Origin: Sphingomonas sp.
GTDB taxonomy: Bacteria; Pseudomonadota; Alphaproteobacteria; Sphingomonadales; Sphingomonadaceae
Length of the DNA stretch: 64,000 bases
NCBI RefSeq assembly: GCF_013812825.1
Contig: NZ_JACCSU010000076.1
Span: forward strand, 1-64,000
Direction: 5' to 3'
Each line of letters begins with the position of its first letter. Within the stretch, counting starts at the first letter, position 1. The position numbers and the translations under genes are program-made. Below the pieces are notes generated by a model. That model was not told the origin of the DNA and searched no databases. It saw only the letters and a list, made by a program, of their open reading frames with translations. This document shows positions 53,901 through 62,287 of this stretch, piece after piece.

Positions 53901-55102
53901 CGGTCGACGACCGTGGCAAGGTAGCCGCGATCGCCGCGCGTATCGCTGTGAATTCGTTCGCAATGTCTGGCTGGGGCATCCCCGACGCCGAGGCGCGCAC
54001 CCGCCTTCCGCTCACGCGAGTGCTTGGTTCGATGCGCATGCCCGAGCGCGCCGACGTTCTCGAGGAGATCCCGGAACTGCACGGGTGGTCCCGCCTCGAC
54101 ATCGGACTCGACCCGAACCGCCCGAACCGCAGCATCTCCGTCATCGCCCGCTCGCGCCGGACCACGACTGACCGCGGGCGCGACACGAGCAACCTCAGGC
54201 TCTCGGGAACGCCCGACCACATCATCGCGCTGCTGGGCCCGGGTGTGGTGGAGCTCGAGTCGACGGGCGAGTTCCTGCCGGCGCCACCGTCCGCGGACCA
54301 TGCGATTGGCGAGATGATCGCCGAGCCCTCTGTCTGGTTCCGGGTCGCTGAAGTAGTCGAGGCGGCCTATACTCGCGCGCAGCTAAGACAGATCCCGCCA
54401 CGCCTGGTGCTCGTCAGCGGCTGGCGCAACCCGGAGCTGGTCAACGAGCTGGAATCCAGCGATCTTGCGAACCCGATCCGGTACGGACCGATTGATGCGA
54501 AGCGCTGGAAACTGGACGCGACGCGAATCCTGGCCTCCGGAACACTTCGCCTCGGCCGGATGAGCTCCGTCAGGTGGGACAGCGCCATGGACGTTGACGC
54601 CGGCGACGTCGGTTCCACGGACCTGGGAGTGATCTGGGGTCGCGATGTTCTGTACTCGCTCAGCGACATCTGGCACCTGACGCTGACGCCGCACGGCTCC
54701 GAGCCGGTGGAGGCGATTCTGCATTCCATGGGCGAGGCCTTCGAGGGAGGCGGAAGCAACTTCCAGGCCACGGTCAGCGGCGGAGAGCTGACGACCCGCA
54801 TCTTCAAGGTCAAGCTGGGCGATCGGAAGATGGCGGCTCGCCGCCGCGCGCGACTGGAAGTCGGCGGGTGGCCGACCGAGCTCGCGGTCGAGATTCAGAT
54901 AAGCCCCGTGGAGGGCTCCTTCGCTGTCGGCCCCCAGGTCGGCATTGACTGGGATCCTTTCCGGTATCTGCAGGACGACGAGACCAGCGACGACAGCTGG
55001 TGGTGGATGGCGGCTTATGAAACGCCGTTCGGCTCGGCGCAGTTTGGAAGCCACGGTTTCACCGGCATGTACGACGCCCCCTGGGATCCGTATTGGTCAT
55101 GA
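50984..55102 (+). CDS. Large protein of unknown family (1372 residues), core of the cassette
   Basis: This is a 1372-residue protein rich in beta structure, with no signal peptide, no membrane segment and no motif of a known enzyme. About residues 260-340 look like Ig/fibronectin-like repeats (GFSHFTEWVLYRA). The C-terminus ends with aromatic-rich repeats (AQFGSHGFTGMYDAPWDPYW). It overlaps the next gene as ATGA. The GC-rich, regular codon use is like the rest of the cassette. It could form a filament or shell component, but nothing in the sequence proves this. It is the gene I can least explain here. Confidence 0.8.
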   Translation: MSGIEQLAALLPSPGEARKVISTYARARASDTTPWQYTLVPFSAGTATPAPVYFEAPSGSSVSGQHTVSADVSLDGSWLVVKLTLKLDATAVASYEKPRVEVVLCPERSVLPDAAAERLSVIVLSLGLAANGSALDPPAEFTVTAKIPTSPDGRLSPAQAMIDNPGGAPAVVWIADGPVTSRKAYLGTTAGLDKLDATLLNSLTSLLGVNLITLTNKLARLEVDGVLTVDTDAPVTGTRVAITFPAPDVKLAAQVTTPWVPSARPAVRVTGGSGSSRRWRYSVAARRNDGTLSPPGAASAVVTADTGASVSVESPPSPGFSHFTEWVLYRARLAPGGWTTPEAVVDMAAGVTISDVLPDPNTAVPGEPGDPGFLQITWGDKAQLAPPSPAGMKLLARTDSYDEVLPGQRMQTLEATVAELPPNGLAKLRPTRGNLEGMHFRWDAGATAVEVKTSTQLSSAGMTIFGGLPEQATFALHPTTGLAALAPPLSDSAPFSRVFAGWRASAMASLHARVVAVPEIGPTSAMAVVLEGLPTDLALELVLPRDRIPGESAAIHDARKYAPIRAVVGKWQGAPVAGESPTVALEVEPTATDTIGRLLVRFGPPEKTNLPVAGPGPELTVDIGLPPAGQTAFAAVDVAGLRRLDLRRAPGYVERFAARLEMAQPCAARIRLTIPDESGDRTSINTRVGRLAATTELDISMLTVEPGQLADASDPQQRPGELHVEVPAVEGATGPLLEQVRVFIDTVTASSAMVMEIDALRPGARIDLLPVPSVVDVAGNDRYAWKSPPTGPGVGARIAATLPGGALLRLAAQEGARGSASDTRRKPLDVVAGVPETVTLRFGGDLGTLGQGTDATRIVDAEASFSDDWAGRPVFWRGGRGSVVTGGSATELAITVESGTPPDPTPPPLLAWYRIGDRARGEAGARLVADGPVRARVAIVADDRAEHRTRLRAPTAGPKVRLEQLDDLDPAVAVDDRGKVAAIAARIAVNSFAMSGWGIPDAEARTRLPLTRVLGSMRMPERADVLEEIPELHGWSRLDIGLDPNRPNRSISVIARSRRTTTDRGRDTSNLRLSGTPDHIIALLGPGVVELESTGEFLPAPPSADHAIGEMIAEPSVWFRVAEVVEAAYTRAQLRQIPPRLVLVSGWRNPELVNELESSDLANPIRYGPIDAKRWKLDATRILASGTLRLGRMSSVRWDSAMDVDAGDVGSTDLGVIWGRDVLYSLSDIWHLTLTPHGSEPVEAILHSMGEAFEGGGSNFQATVSGGELTTRIFKVKLGDRKMAARRRARLEVGGWPTELAVEIQISPVEGSFAVGPQVGIDWDPFRYLQDDETSDDSWWWMAAYETPFGSAQFGSHGFTGMYDAPWDPYWS

Positions 55103-56241
55103 AACGCCTCGTTCTTCATCATCGCTATTCAACCGGGCTGCCGTGGGACGTCTCGGGCTTTGGCAACCATGGCATCGCCAGGCTTGTTCAGCCGAACTCG
55201 GGCGCGCTGCGCTTCAAACATGCCGGTTCCCGCATCGACGTCCCACCGTCGGGGACCCTGTACGAACTCGGCGCATTTCGAGCGAGCGTCACGTTCCGGC
55301 TCGACCCGCACGCCCAGACTCGCCGCAACAACCTGATCGAGGGGCATCTGACGTTCGCACTGTTCGCAGCGCCGGGCGGCAAGTTGCAGACGACGATCCT
55401 CGATCAGAATGGTGACTGGCGTGGCGCTTCCGCGAGCGGGCTGCCGCTCTTTGACGGACAGTGGCACCGAGCCGACTGCGGGCATGATGGCGTCAGCACG
55501 AGCTGGGTCGCCCTGGATGGCAAGGTGGTCCACGTGCGTCAGGACGTCCCGGGGCCGGGGCGCCCGCTGGGCCCAAACGGCGTGAGTATCGGCCACTGGC
55601 CCGAGCCGAGCGATGGTGGCTACACGCTCGACGGTGATGTCTCCCACGTGTGGCTGTGGCACCACCGACCTGACCCCCCGGACCGCGACTGCTGCACGAA
55701 TTTTCAGAAGGTCGCGACGGTTGAGCGGGCGCTCCGCGAGCGCGGCTTTGACCGCCGGAAGCTCGCGGATTTCCGGCAGGCCATTCAAAAGATCACGGCG
55801 AAGGTGCATGGGCAATTGTCGCCGTCCGCTGCCGCCGCTGCGCCTGCGCTGGGAGCTCAGCTCCATTCGGCCCTCGCGGGGCGTCGCTGGACCGAGCTCG
55901 GGCATCTGGCTGCGAAGGCCCGTCAGCTGGTCAAGGATGGCGCCGGTTCCGCGGTACAGCAGGATGCCGCGCACGCGCTGCGCGAGCTGGTGGCGCCGTT
56001 GCTGAGTGATCGGCGAATACTCAACTCACTCGACGCGACGCTGTGTCAGCCGGAAACCGCAGACGAGGAGGAACGTCCGCCACGTGGCGGCGACCCGCTG
56101 ACCGAATCGGTGGACGAGGACAATCCGCAGCCGGGCTACCCGCCGGCAGACAGGCCGCCCGACGACGAGGGCAAGCCGCGGCAGCCACGCAAGCGAGGGC
56201 CCCGTAAACGCGACGAACCGAAAGGGAAGGAGCAGTCGTGA
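55099..56241 (+). CDS. LamG/concanavalin-like domain protein
   Basis: This is a 380-residue protein. Residues about 1-200 resemble a LamG/laminin-type jelly roll (LHHRYSTGLPWDVSGFGNHG at the start; SVTFRLDP; FDGQWHRADCGHDG; VSHVWLWHHRP), a fold used for carbohydrate or protein binding. A helical part (about 210-320) and a charged Pro/Arg/Lys-rich tail follow. Its ATG overlaps the stop of the 1372-residue gene, and its stop overlaps the next start as GTGA. There is no signal peptide. Confidence 0.7.
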   Translation: MKRLVLHHRYSTGLPWDVSGFGNHGIARLVQPNSGALRFKHAGSRIDVPPSGTLYELGAFRASVTFRLDPHAQTRRNNLIEGHLTFALFAAPGGKLQTTILDQNGDWRGASASGLPLFDGQWHRADCGHDGVSTSWVALDGKVVHVRQDVPGPGRPLGPNGVSIGHWPEPSDGGYTLDGDVSHVWLWHHRPDPPDRDCCTNFQKVATVERALRERGFDRRKLADFRQAIQKITAKVHGQLSPSAAAAAPALGAQLHSALAGRRWTELGHLAAKARQLVKDGAGSAVQQDAAHALRELVAPLLSDRRILNSLDATLCQPETADEEERPPRGGDPLTESVDEDNPQPGYPPADRPPDDEGKPRQPRKRGPRKRDEPKGKEQS

Positions 56242-57869
56242 CCGAAGTCACTGCCAAAGACCTGCGCGCGCTTGGTTTCGGTGCCCTCCCGCACATTCGC
56301 TTCGACAGGCGCGAGCGTTATTTCCCCATCCGTGCCGAGTCATGGCTTACGCACGCGAGCAGCGCTCCCTGGGCCGGACGGGAGCACCCGGGTGACGTCG
56401 CCGCCCTGACGCCTGACCCGCACCACCGGGGCACCGCTCTGTGCACGGCTGACGCCGACGTTACCAATGTCAGGCAGTTGGCGGGTGCGCCCAATCCTGA
56501 CGACGCGCCGCTGCGGCCGGAGAGCGACGGAGGCGCTGACGCAATTGGCAATCCGGATTACCGCGGGACGGCGGAGCCGGATGCCGAGCTGTTCCTTGAC
56601 TTCGCCGGCTGGGCCAACCCAGCGGCGCCACAGGATGGCGGAGACCTCGACTACCTTTACCGGGCGTTTTCCGAGCTCGCGTCAGCTATGAACCACGAGC
56701 AGCCGTGGGAGCTGCTCGCCACCGATGCAAACCGTCCGCGCTTTGGACAACACCAGCCCCCCTCGCCGGCCGTTTACTGTGAGATCGACTGGGCCGGGGC
56801 ACACGCCCGCGTGGCCACTGCCGCAGGCCTGAGTGATTTTGCTGGAGCTACAGCGACCCGGCTCGACGGCTATCTTCAGGTTACTTACAACTTTCTGTTT
56901 GCAGCTCGGGAACCGCTGGCCGCGCAGGGCTCGCGGCCGATTGAGGGGCAATGGGCGGCGATCAGCCTCTTCTATGCGGCTGCGGTTGAGGGCAGGGAGC
57001 TGGATGAGACCCATCGGCCGCGCCGCATCGACGTGCGTGACCTCGGGCAGCCGGCGTGGTTGGTCCTGAGCTCGGAACCCGGGGATCAACGTCCAACCAG
57101 CACCGTGTGGCGCGTCGGGGAGCAGACCTCGTTCGAGGGCGGGCGCGTAGGGGTCTGGACCACGGCCGGAACCCACCGCTTCCTGCCTGCCGCTGACCCG
57201 AGCGAGGCCTCACCGGCTGAGGGCGAACCATGGCCGCCTCTTGAGTACGAGCCTGGCAGCGACATCGAGGGCCTTGGTCTCGTGGTCCTTTTCGGGTCGG
57301 CGCTGGGGGTGGTCTGGGATGAATGGCCGTGGTGGGCATGGATACTCGGGCTGCCCCTGATAATCGCGCTGGTCGCCGGGCTTCTGGTCGGCCTGATCAT
57401 CGCTCTCCTGATGGCACTTATCAGCCTCCTGACCGAGATCTGGGACGATGACATGGACCAGAGCGACATCCCACATCCCCCGGACCCGCCGGTGAGCACC
57501 GGCCCGGAAGCCGGCAACCCGGCGGCCGGCACGCCTGTCGGGGAGACCGATCCGGCTGCCGGCGGAGGCTCGGCGCCCGGCGCGTGGCCTACCAACGCGG
57601 GTTCAGCTCAGGGATGGGACGTTCCGTACTTTGACGTGCGTGTCGTTTCGCGCCTCAGCGCAATTGATCAGGGCGAGAAGGACCTGCAGCCCCCGGCCTG
57701 GTGGCACTACAGCGGACGCTGGGGAATCAAGGTGCCGCAGCGGGCGGACCGCAAATGGGAGTCGGGTACCCGTCGCACAGACCACCTCGGACGCTCGTGG
57801 GCGTACTGGCAGGCGAATGACCTGCTCACGCGCCTGGTCCAGGAGGCGCCGACTCCCGATGCTCCGTGA
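56238..57869 (+). CDS. Vps62-like membrane-linked protein
   Basis: This is a 543-residue protein. The N-terminus (IRFDRRERYFPIRAESWL, about 20-37) and the DYLYRAFSELA stretch resemble Vps62-type proteins. A hydrophobic region at about 355-400 (ILGLPLIIALVAGLLVGLII, LLMALISLL) should be one or two membrane helices. A Pro/Gly-rich linker and a C-terminal domain (WHYSGRWGIKVPQ) complete it. The start is GTG with GGAAGGAGC before it, overlapping the LamG-like gene. The Vps62 match is from motif memory and is tentative. Confidence 0.62.
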   Translation: MTEVTAKDLRALGFGALPHIRFDRRERYFPIRAESWLTHASSAPWAGREHPGDVAALTPDPHHRGTALCTADADVTNVRQLAGAPNPDDAPLRPESDGGADAIGNPDYRGTAEPDAELFLDFAGWANPAAPQDGGDLDYLYRAFSELASAMNHEQPWELLATDANRPRFGQHQPPSPAVYCEIDWAGAHARVATAAGLSDFAGATATRLDGYLQVTYNFLFAAREPLAAQGSRPIEGQWAAISLFYAAAVEGRELDETHRPRRIDVRDLGQPAWLVLSSEPGDQRPTSTVWRVGEQTSFEGGRVGVWTTAGTHRFLPAADPSEASPAEGEPWPPLEYEPGSDIEGLGLVVLFGSALGVVWDEWPWWAWILGLPLIIALVAGLLVGLIIALLMALISLLTEIWDDDMDQSDIPHPPDPPVSTGPEAGNPAAGTPVGETDPAAGGGSAPGAWPTNAGSAQGWDVPYFDVRVVSRLSAIDQGEKDLQPPAWWHYSGRWGIKVPQRADRKWESGTRRTDHLGRSWAYWQANDLLTRLVQEAPTPDAP

Positions 57870-58036
57870 TGTTCGGCCCAGCCGTTGCCCATGCCCTGCC
57901 GGCGATCACCGCCGCTCAGTGCGGGACGGCTGGAATCTGATCATGCGCCAGTCGCGAATCAACCCAGGACTGCACGGCAGAATGGCGACCAACTCTGATT
58001 TCGGCGCCTGTGGCGAATGGAAAGGGGAGATGCAGA

Positions 58037-58465
58037 ATGGCGAGTGAAGTCACACAGATCAGCAGGGACGGCAACTGGAAGGTCGAAGTTGAGGCCTGGC
58101 GAAACAACTTTCTTTTTTACTCAAGCATCGGTGCGCAGTTTTCGATTTATCGAAAGGGCGGCTCAAGCATCTGGGGCGGAACCAGCTGGGATTCCGGCCG
58201 AGCCCGCCGCGTCACCATGCGCAATTCCTACAATGGCGGGCTCGCCTTCCAGGACGGGCAGTGGAACGACGCCCACGACGGCGAGCTGAAGCACTGGGCG
58301 GTCGGGATCGCGATTAAGATCCCGTCGGGCGACATCACGCCAGGAGGACCGTGGCTGACGCTGACGAGCGTTGAGAGCATCGTCGAGATATTCCTCGCAA
58401 ACGGCGAAGCGATGAACATCCGGGTCAATGCTGGCAATTTCATTACCGACAGCAGCATCTGGTAA
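58037..58465 (+). CDS. Beta-rich small protein of the cassette
   Basis: This is a 142-residue protein dominated by beta strands and Trp/Gly/Asn (SIWGGTSWDSGRARRVTMRN, in part). GGGGAGA precedes the ATG at 58037. A short frame of 23 codons (57869-57940) lies before it. The small size and sandwich-like pattern recall pore-forming or lectin folds, but no family is secure. Confidence 0.6.
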   Translation: MASEVTQISRDGNWKVEVEAWRNNFLFYSSIGAQFSIYRKGGSSIWGGTSWDSGRARRVTMRNSYNGGLAFQDGQWNDAHDGELKHWAVGIAIKIPSGDITPGGPWLTLTSVESIVEIFLANGEAMNIRVNAGNFITDSSIW

Positions 58466-58477
58466 TCGATTCTAGGT

Positions 58478-59428
58478 GTGCCGAGGCTGAGAGCGGGTTT
58501 GGCGAACAGCGAAATTCGTCAGGTCGCTGCGCGCCTGCTTTGCCACCTCCCCGAGCCAGATGAGCGGCGGACGGCCGGAGCGCTGATGTGTACGGCCAAC
58601 GAACTCGGCTGCCGGTTCGGCCTGCCGAGCGCTGTCGAACGACTGCCGGGCTGGAAGGAGCCGTCGCGGGCGCATGATGTTGGGCGATGGGGAGCACGGC
58701 TGGCGAGCCTCGCCTCAAACCTGCGGGCGCCTGTTGCTCACACGATCCTGCTGGAGGCAGCGGCGTTCAATCTCGCCGTCGCCCTGTTCGATACTGTCGT
58801 GGATGACATGCCCGAATTACTGCCGCCACTGGCTGCCGCTCTCCACCCGGCGGTGCTCGCACAATGCATCGACGACGCAAACCCTCGGGCGATCGAGCGA
58901 ACGCCCGTCCCGGACGACCTTGAAATCGTCGTGTGCCTCTTCGGGTACGTGCTTGCCAGCGCCGGCCGCCGTTATCGCCGGCATCCCGCGACCAGAGCGG
59001 AGCTGTTGGGTCTGCTGCGCCGAATGTACGAAAGCGAACTGGGTGGCTCTCCGGATCATTCTGCGGCGAAGATACTGCCTGTTGTCTGGATTAGCCGTCT
59101 CGCCGGTGCCCATCATGGCTCGGGGACTTCCGGGATGTTCCAGAAGCTCGCGCAGTTCATCGCCCGCTGGGACGACGCTCAGGACCTCCGCGAAGATTGG
59201 CTGCGCTGCCGGTACAACGCGTACCTCACTAACTCTGATGGCCGCTGGTCGCCACTGCGTGGCGTGCTGGTGGGAACTTCGCGCGTCGTCTTCGCCCAGC
59301 GTTCATTGACCAGCATTTCGGACGACCTGGAGCGAAGTCTGATCGAGGTGCTCACTACAGCCGAAGCCTGCGGTCGTCGTCGCGCTGCGGCTTCCTTTCT
59401 TGCGGATCTGATAGGCAGAGCGGCTTGA
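58478..59428 (+). CDS. Class I isoprenoid-synthase-like protein
   Basis: This is a 316-residue helical protein. DTVVDDMPE (about 108-116) and WDDAQDLREDW (about 230-240) look like the two metal-binding Asp motifs of class I terpene synthases and trans-prenyl transferases, which ionise a prenyl diphosphate using Mg2+. The helical spacing between them fits that fold. It starts at GTG 58478 and its stop overlaps the next start. Placement beside a cyclase-like gene strengthens the case, but the motif forms are not the classic DDxxD/NSE pair. Confidence 0.6.
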   Translation: MPRLRAGLANSEIRQVAARLLCHLPEPDERRTAGALMCTANELGCRFGLPSAVERLPGWKEPSRAHDVGRWGARLASLASNLRAPVAHTILLEAAAFNLAVALFDTVVDDMPELLPPLAAALHPAVLAQCIDDANPRAIERTPVPDDLEIVVCLFGYVLASAGRRYRRHPATRAELLGLLRRMYESELGGSPDHSAAKILPVVWISRLAGAHHGSGTSGMFQKLAQFIARWDDAQDLREDWLRCRYNAYLTNSDGRWSPLRGVLVGTSRVVFAQRSLTSISDDLERSLIEVLTTAEACGRRRAAASFLADLIGRAA

Positions 59429-60471
59429 TCCAGCCGGCACGTCTTGCAGGTCTTGCGCTGGCGTCACTTTCGGACCGTGCAGACGAGGCCTGGCTGCTCG
59501 GCCGGGACTGGGTCCGCCGCCGCGGCGCCCGGGAGCGGGAAGAGCGCAGCGTCCACGCGGCTGTTCGCCGCGCCCTCGCCTTCATGCGCCGCCGGCAGCG
59601 AAGCGATGGTCAGTTCCGCGGATTTCTGCTGCTCCCCGGTGCGTCCACCGACTGGATCACGTCTCATGTTGCGTTCGTGCTCGAAGATGTCCCCGAAGCG
59701 CAGGACATTTGTCGGGCAGCGGCCGTCTATCTATCGCGAGTCCTCCAGAAGCGCGGTGCCTGCGGCTACAATGCGCGTGTTGGACAAGACTGCGACAGTA
59801 CCGCACAGGCGTTGCTGGCGGTCCATCGTTTCGGACTGCCGTATCCGCCTGGCGCCCTCGACTGGCTGCTCGCCGCGCAGCGGCCCGAAGGCGGCTTTCC
59901 CACTTATCCTATGTACTCAGATGGTCCTGTCTGCGACGGCTGGCACGCTGCACATCCCGATGTCACGGCCGTCGTGATTCTGGCGCTGCGCCGCCTCAAC
60001 GCGCCGGCCGATCGGATCGGGCGCGCCGAACGTTGGCTGGGTGCACAGGCAGTCGGGGGGCTGCTGCCGGCCTACTGGTGGCGAGACCCGGGCTATGGTC
60101 TGTGGGTACAGACTCGCGCTGGCATAGACGCTGCGCATGCATCCAGCGCCGCCGCTCGGCTCCTCGGCGATTCCCGAACGCAGCCATTGCTGGCCATGCT
60201 GACGATCGCCGCCGCGGACGAAGGACATAGGGGGATGGCCGCGGCGATCCCTGCGCTTCTGGACAACCAGGATCATGATGGCTCCTGGCCATGCTCACCG
60301 TGTCTCAGGGTCACCAATCGACGTTGCCACACTGCATCGGCAGCCAATCCGGGACGTGTCTATTCCGACAGGCGGCGAGTCTTCGCCACGGCCTATGCAC
60401 TGGCCGCGCTGGCGCAGATCCAGTGCGGCGGGCGACAGGTCCGTGTCCGTGGTCCCTCAGGTGCGAAATAG
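59425..60471 (+). CDS. Terpene-cyclase/prenyltransferase-like alpha-barrel protein
   Basis: This is a 348-residue protein with squalene-cyclase-type helical repeats (QRPEGGFPTYP, RRQRSDGQFRGF, DNQDHDGSWPC). The QDCDSTAQALLAV segment (about 115-127) matches in position the class II cyclase acid motif DxDDTA, with Ser in place of the second Asp. It starts at TTG 59425, overlapping the preceding stop as TTGA. It is shorter than a true squalene-hopene cyclase, so it corresponds to about one barrel. With its neighbour it could build or bind a terpenoid. Confidence 0.62.
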   Translation: MIQPARLAGLALASLSDRADEAWLLGRDWVRRRGAREREERSVHAAVRRALAFMRRRQRSDGQFRGFLLLPGASTDWITSHVAFVLEDVPEAQDICRAAAVYLSRVLQKRGACGYNARVGQDCDSTAQALLAVHRFGLPYPPGALDWLLAAQRPEGGFPTYPMYSDGPVCDGWHAAHPDVTAVVILALRRLNAPADRIGRAERWLGAQAVGGLLPAYWWRDPGYGLWVQTRAGIDAAHASSAAARLLGDSRTQPLLAMLTIAAADEGHRGMAAAIPALLDNQDHDGSWPCSPCLRVTNRRCHTASAANPGRVYSDRRRVFATAYALAALAQIQCGGRQVRVRGPSGAK

Positions 60472-60916
60472 GCGTTGCAGAGGCGTTGGCAGCCCGCAGA
60501 TATTGTTGATTGTTCAGTTAGGCCGAACAGCCCATCCGACTTGTGACCGAAGGGTGCGGGTTCGGAAGATACGCGAGCGTAGCGCTGCTGGCGCTAGCGT
60601 CGGCCAGCCTCAGCTTCGTCTATTTCCCCAAGCAGTCCTGCGAACGAGGTAGTGTCCTCTACAGGATAAGCGTTCCTGAGGTTGCGCCCAAGGAGCTCAA
60701 GGTCGTCGCAGTCCAGTCGGCGCGGCGAAGGAATTGCGCTCGTGATCACGTCCGAGCGGTCACACCATGATGTTCTGGTGTCATCTTTGCCGCGCGGCAC
60801 TGTTCGCTCACCTGAGACCGCCGCCGTGCCTTGCGGACTGCTCGGCCTGCCACCGCGCCTCCGAAGCCGGAGCAACCGCTGAACCGCTCTGGCAGGCCTC
60901 AGAAGCGATCGCAGTT
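60472..60916. other. Intergenic region between the cassette and the HTH gene, no gene seen
   Basis: A 75-codon frame starting at GTG 60543 has a hydrophobic segment but ends in scrambled Arg-rich sequence and lacks a ribosome-binding site. I treat the region as noncoding. Confidence 0.4.
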
Positions 60917-61099
60917 TCATTGCTGGGCACATTCATTGTCGTTGAGATAGTCGATGACCCGCTGGGCCGTCGCGGTTCTGAGTTCGCGCCCGTCGCGCAG
61001 TTGAGAAATGAGGTTGGGATCGCCCACTGCCTCGCGGCCGAAGCGGGTGGGGGTCATGCGCCGCAGGCGCAGATGGCGTTCGATTCGCAAAAGCAGCAT
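60917..61099 (-). CDS. Small HTH-like regulatory protein
   Basis: This is a 60-residue basic protein (LLLRIERHLRLRRMTPTRFG, then EAVGDPNLISQLRDGRELR, ATAQRVIDYL), a short helix-turn-helix recurrent in sphingomonads. I chose ATG at 61099 with a GGAG nearby; a TTG frame starts at 61144. It is divergent to the S24 repressor and may be controlled by the shared operator region. Confidence 0.65.
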   Translation of the reverse strand: MLLLRIERHLRLRRMTPTRFGREAVGDPNLISQLRDGRELRTATAQRVIDYLNDNECAQQ

Positions 61100-61142
61100 C
61101 AGAAACGACTCCAAGTCGGGTGTTCGCTTTCTGTTCCCACTC

Positions 61143-61186
61143 AAATTCCTACTTGTCTAGGATTTTTGATCGTGGCATAGGAATTT
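61143..61186. promoter_or_regulatory. Operator region of the S24 repressor
   Basis: AAATTCCTA (61143-61151) and TAGGAATTT (61178-61186) form a perfect inverted pair, with TAGGATTTTT in between and CCTA-N6-TAGG overlapping. The site lies between the two divergent genes, as expected for the repressor's own operator. The same half-site reappears at 61845. Confidence 0.65.
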
Positions 61187-61188
61187 GC

Positions 61189-61839
61189 ATGGACCTGACC
61201 GGACCCAGGGCTGAGCTCGCCCGTCTGATTGCCGAGCGGCGCGAAGACTATGCCGGCCTGTCGCGGCTGATCGGCCGCAATGCCGCCTACATCCAGCAGT
61301 TCATCAAGCGCGGTGTGCCCCGCAGGCTGGCCGAGGAAGACCGGCGGAAGCTCGCGCGCTATTTTGGAGTCGACGAGTCGCTGCTGGGAGGCCCGGTCCG
61401 GCCTCCGGCGCCCTCCGAAGAACTGATCGCAATCCCGCGGTTCGATATACGCGCCTCCGCGGGCCCTGGCGCCTTCGCCGACGGCGAAACTCCCACCGCG
61501 CACCTCGGATTCGATCCGAGGTTCCTGAAGCAGCTGTGCAGCGCCAGCCCATCGGATCTGTCGATCATCCGGGTGCGCGGCGACTCGATGTTTCCGACGC
61601 TGGCCGACGGCGACGACATCATGGTTGACCGCTCGTCGGCCGGCACCCGGATCAGCGACGGCATCTATGTGCTTCGCCAGGACGAGACTCTGATGGTCAA
61701 GCGGATCGCCGTCCATCCGACCAGCCGGCGCCTCACCATCTCCAGCGACAATTCTTCGTATCCTGCCTGGCGGGACTGCGAGCCCGATAGCATCGAAGTG
61801 ATCGGCCGCGTCGTCTGGGCGGGCCGCAAAATCAGCTGA
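61189..61839 (+). CDS. S24-family repressor (LexA/CI-like) with HTH
   Basis: This is a 216-residue protein. N-terminal HTH (LSRLIGRNAAYIQQFIKRGV) and C-terminal S24 peptidase fold: DSMFPTLADGDDIMVD with the nucleophile Ser (about 129) and Lys in LMVKRIAV (about 169). Such proteins cleave themselves in response to DNA damage or another signal and so lose repression. ATG at 61189 directly follows the operator. The half-site behind the gene suggests it also controls the YD-repeat genes. Confidence 0.87.
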   Translation: MDLTGPRAELARLIAERREDYAGLSRLIGRNAAYIQQFIKRGVPRRLAEEDRRKLARYFGVDESLLGGPVRPPAPSEELIAIPRFDIRASAGPGAFADGETPTAHLGFDPRFLKQLCSASPSDLSIIRVRGDSMFPTLADGDDIMVDRSSAGTRISDGIYVLRQDETLMVKRIAVHPTSRRLTISSDNSSYPAWRDCEPDSIEVIGRVVWAGRKIS

Positions 61840-61844
61840 GGCTG

Positions 61845-61854
61845 TAGGAATTTT
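61845..61854 (+). promoter_or_regulatory. TAGGAATTTT half-site before the YD-repeat genes
   Basis: This repeats the operator half-site at 61178, 6 bp past the S24 stop and upstream of the gene at 61995. Only one half-site is clear, so binding may be weaker. Confidence 0.4.
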
Positions 61855-61927
61855 CCAACAAAATGCACAGCCGTCTCATTTTGTCGGAGATCGGCTGATT
61901 ATGAGCGTGTAGTTCCTGTTTCGTTCC

Positions 61928-61974
61928 GGCGACCTGTCCGGAGGGAGCGTTCCCCCTTGGGCTCCCGCAGGTCG
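61928..61974 (+). promoter_or_regulatory. Structured leader before the small YD-repeat protein
   Basis: Outer arms GCGACCTG and CAGGTCGC enclose inner arms GGGAGC and GCTCCC, giving a two-step hairpin of about 47 nt. It lies about 20 bp before the start at 61995 with no U-tract. It could be a stabilising leader, an attenuation element or a small-RNA target. Confidence 0.5.
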
Positions 61975-61994
61975 CTGGACACGAGGACGAGGTA

Positions 61995-62222
61995 ATGCGC
62001 CGACAGTTAATTCTTGGCTCAGCAATCGCGGGCCTGTTTGCCGCCGACATCGCCAGCGCCACCGAGACCATCACCTATACCTACGATGCCCACGGGCGCC
62101 TGGTGAAAGTGCAGCGGACCGGCAGCGTGAACGACGGAGTGACCACGGATTACGTGATCGACAAGGCCGACAACCGAACGAGCAAGTCCACCACCGGCTC
62201 GCCCAATCCGCCGCCGCCCTGA
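61995..62222 (+). CDS. Small exported YD-repeat-like protein
   Basis: This is a 75-residue protein. The signal peptide (LILGSAIAGLFAADIASA) precedes one YD/RHS-like unit (TYTYDAHGRLVKVQRTG) and a Pro-rich end. It lies 65 bp before the large YD-repeat gene. It resembles the short RHS companions found in front of YD-repeat genes in sphingomonads. Confidence 0.68.
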   Translation: MRRQLILGSAIAGLFAADIASATETITYTYDAHGRLVKVQRTGSVNDGVTTDYVIDKADNRTSKSTTGSPNPPPP

Positions 62223-62287
62223 TCGAGCGGCGCTGCACGACTGCAGCGAACCTCTCGAACAACCATCCTTCCCACCGGAGACCAACG

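Noticed and set aside
52043-54301. 752-codon minus-strand frame inside the 1372-residue gene
   Set aside because: High-GC antisense frame with extreme Arg/Ala/His content and no motif; the plus-strand gene has normal composition and coupled junctions.
60543-60770. 75-codon plus-strand gene
   Set aside because: No ribosome-binding site, Arg-rich scrambled C-terminus and no family features.
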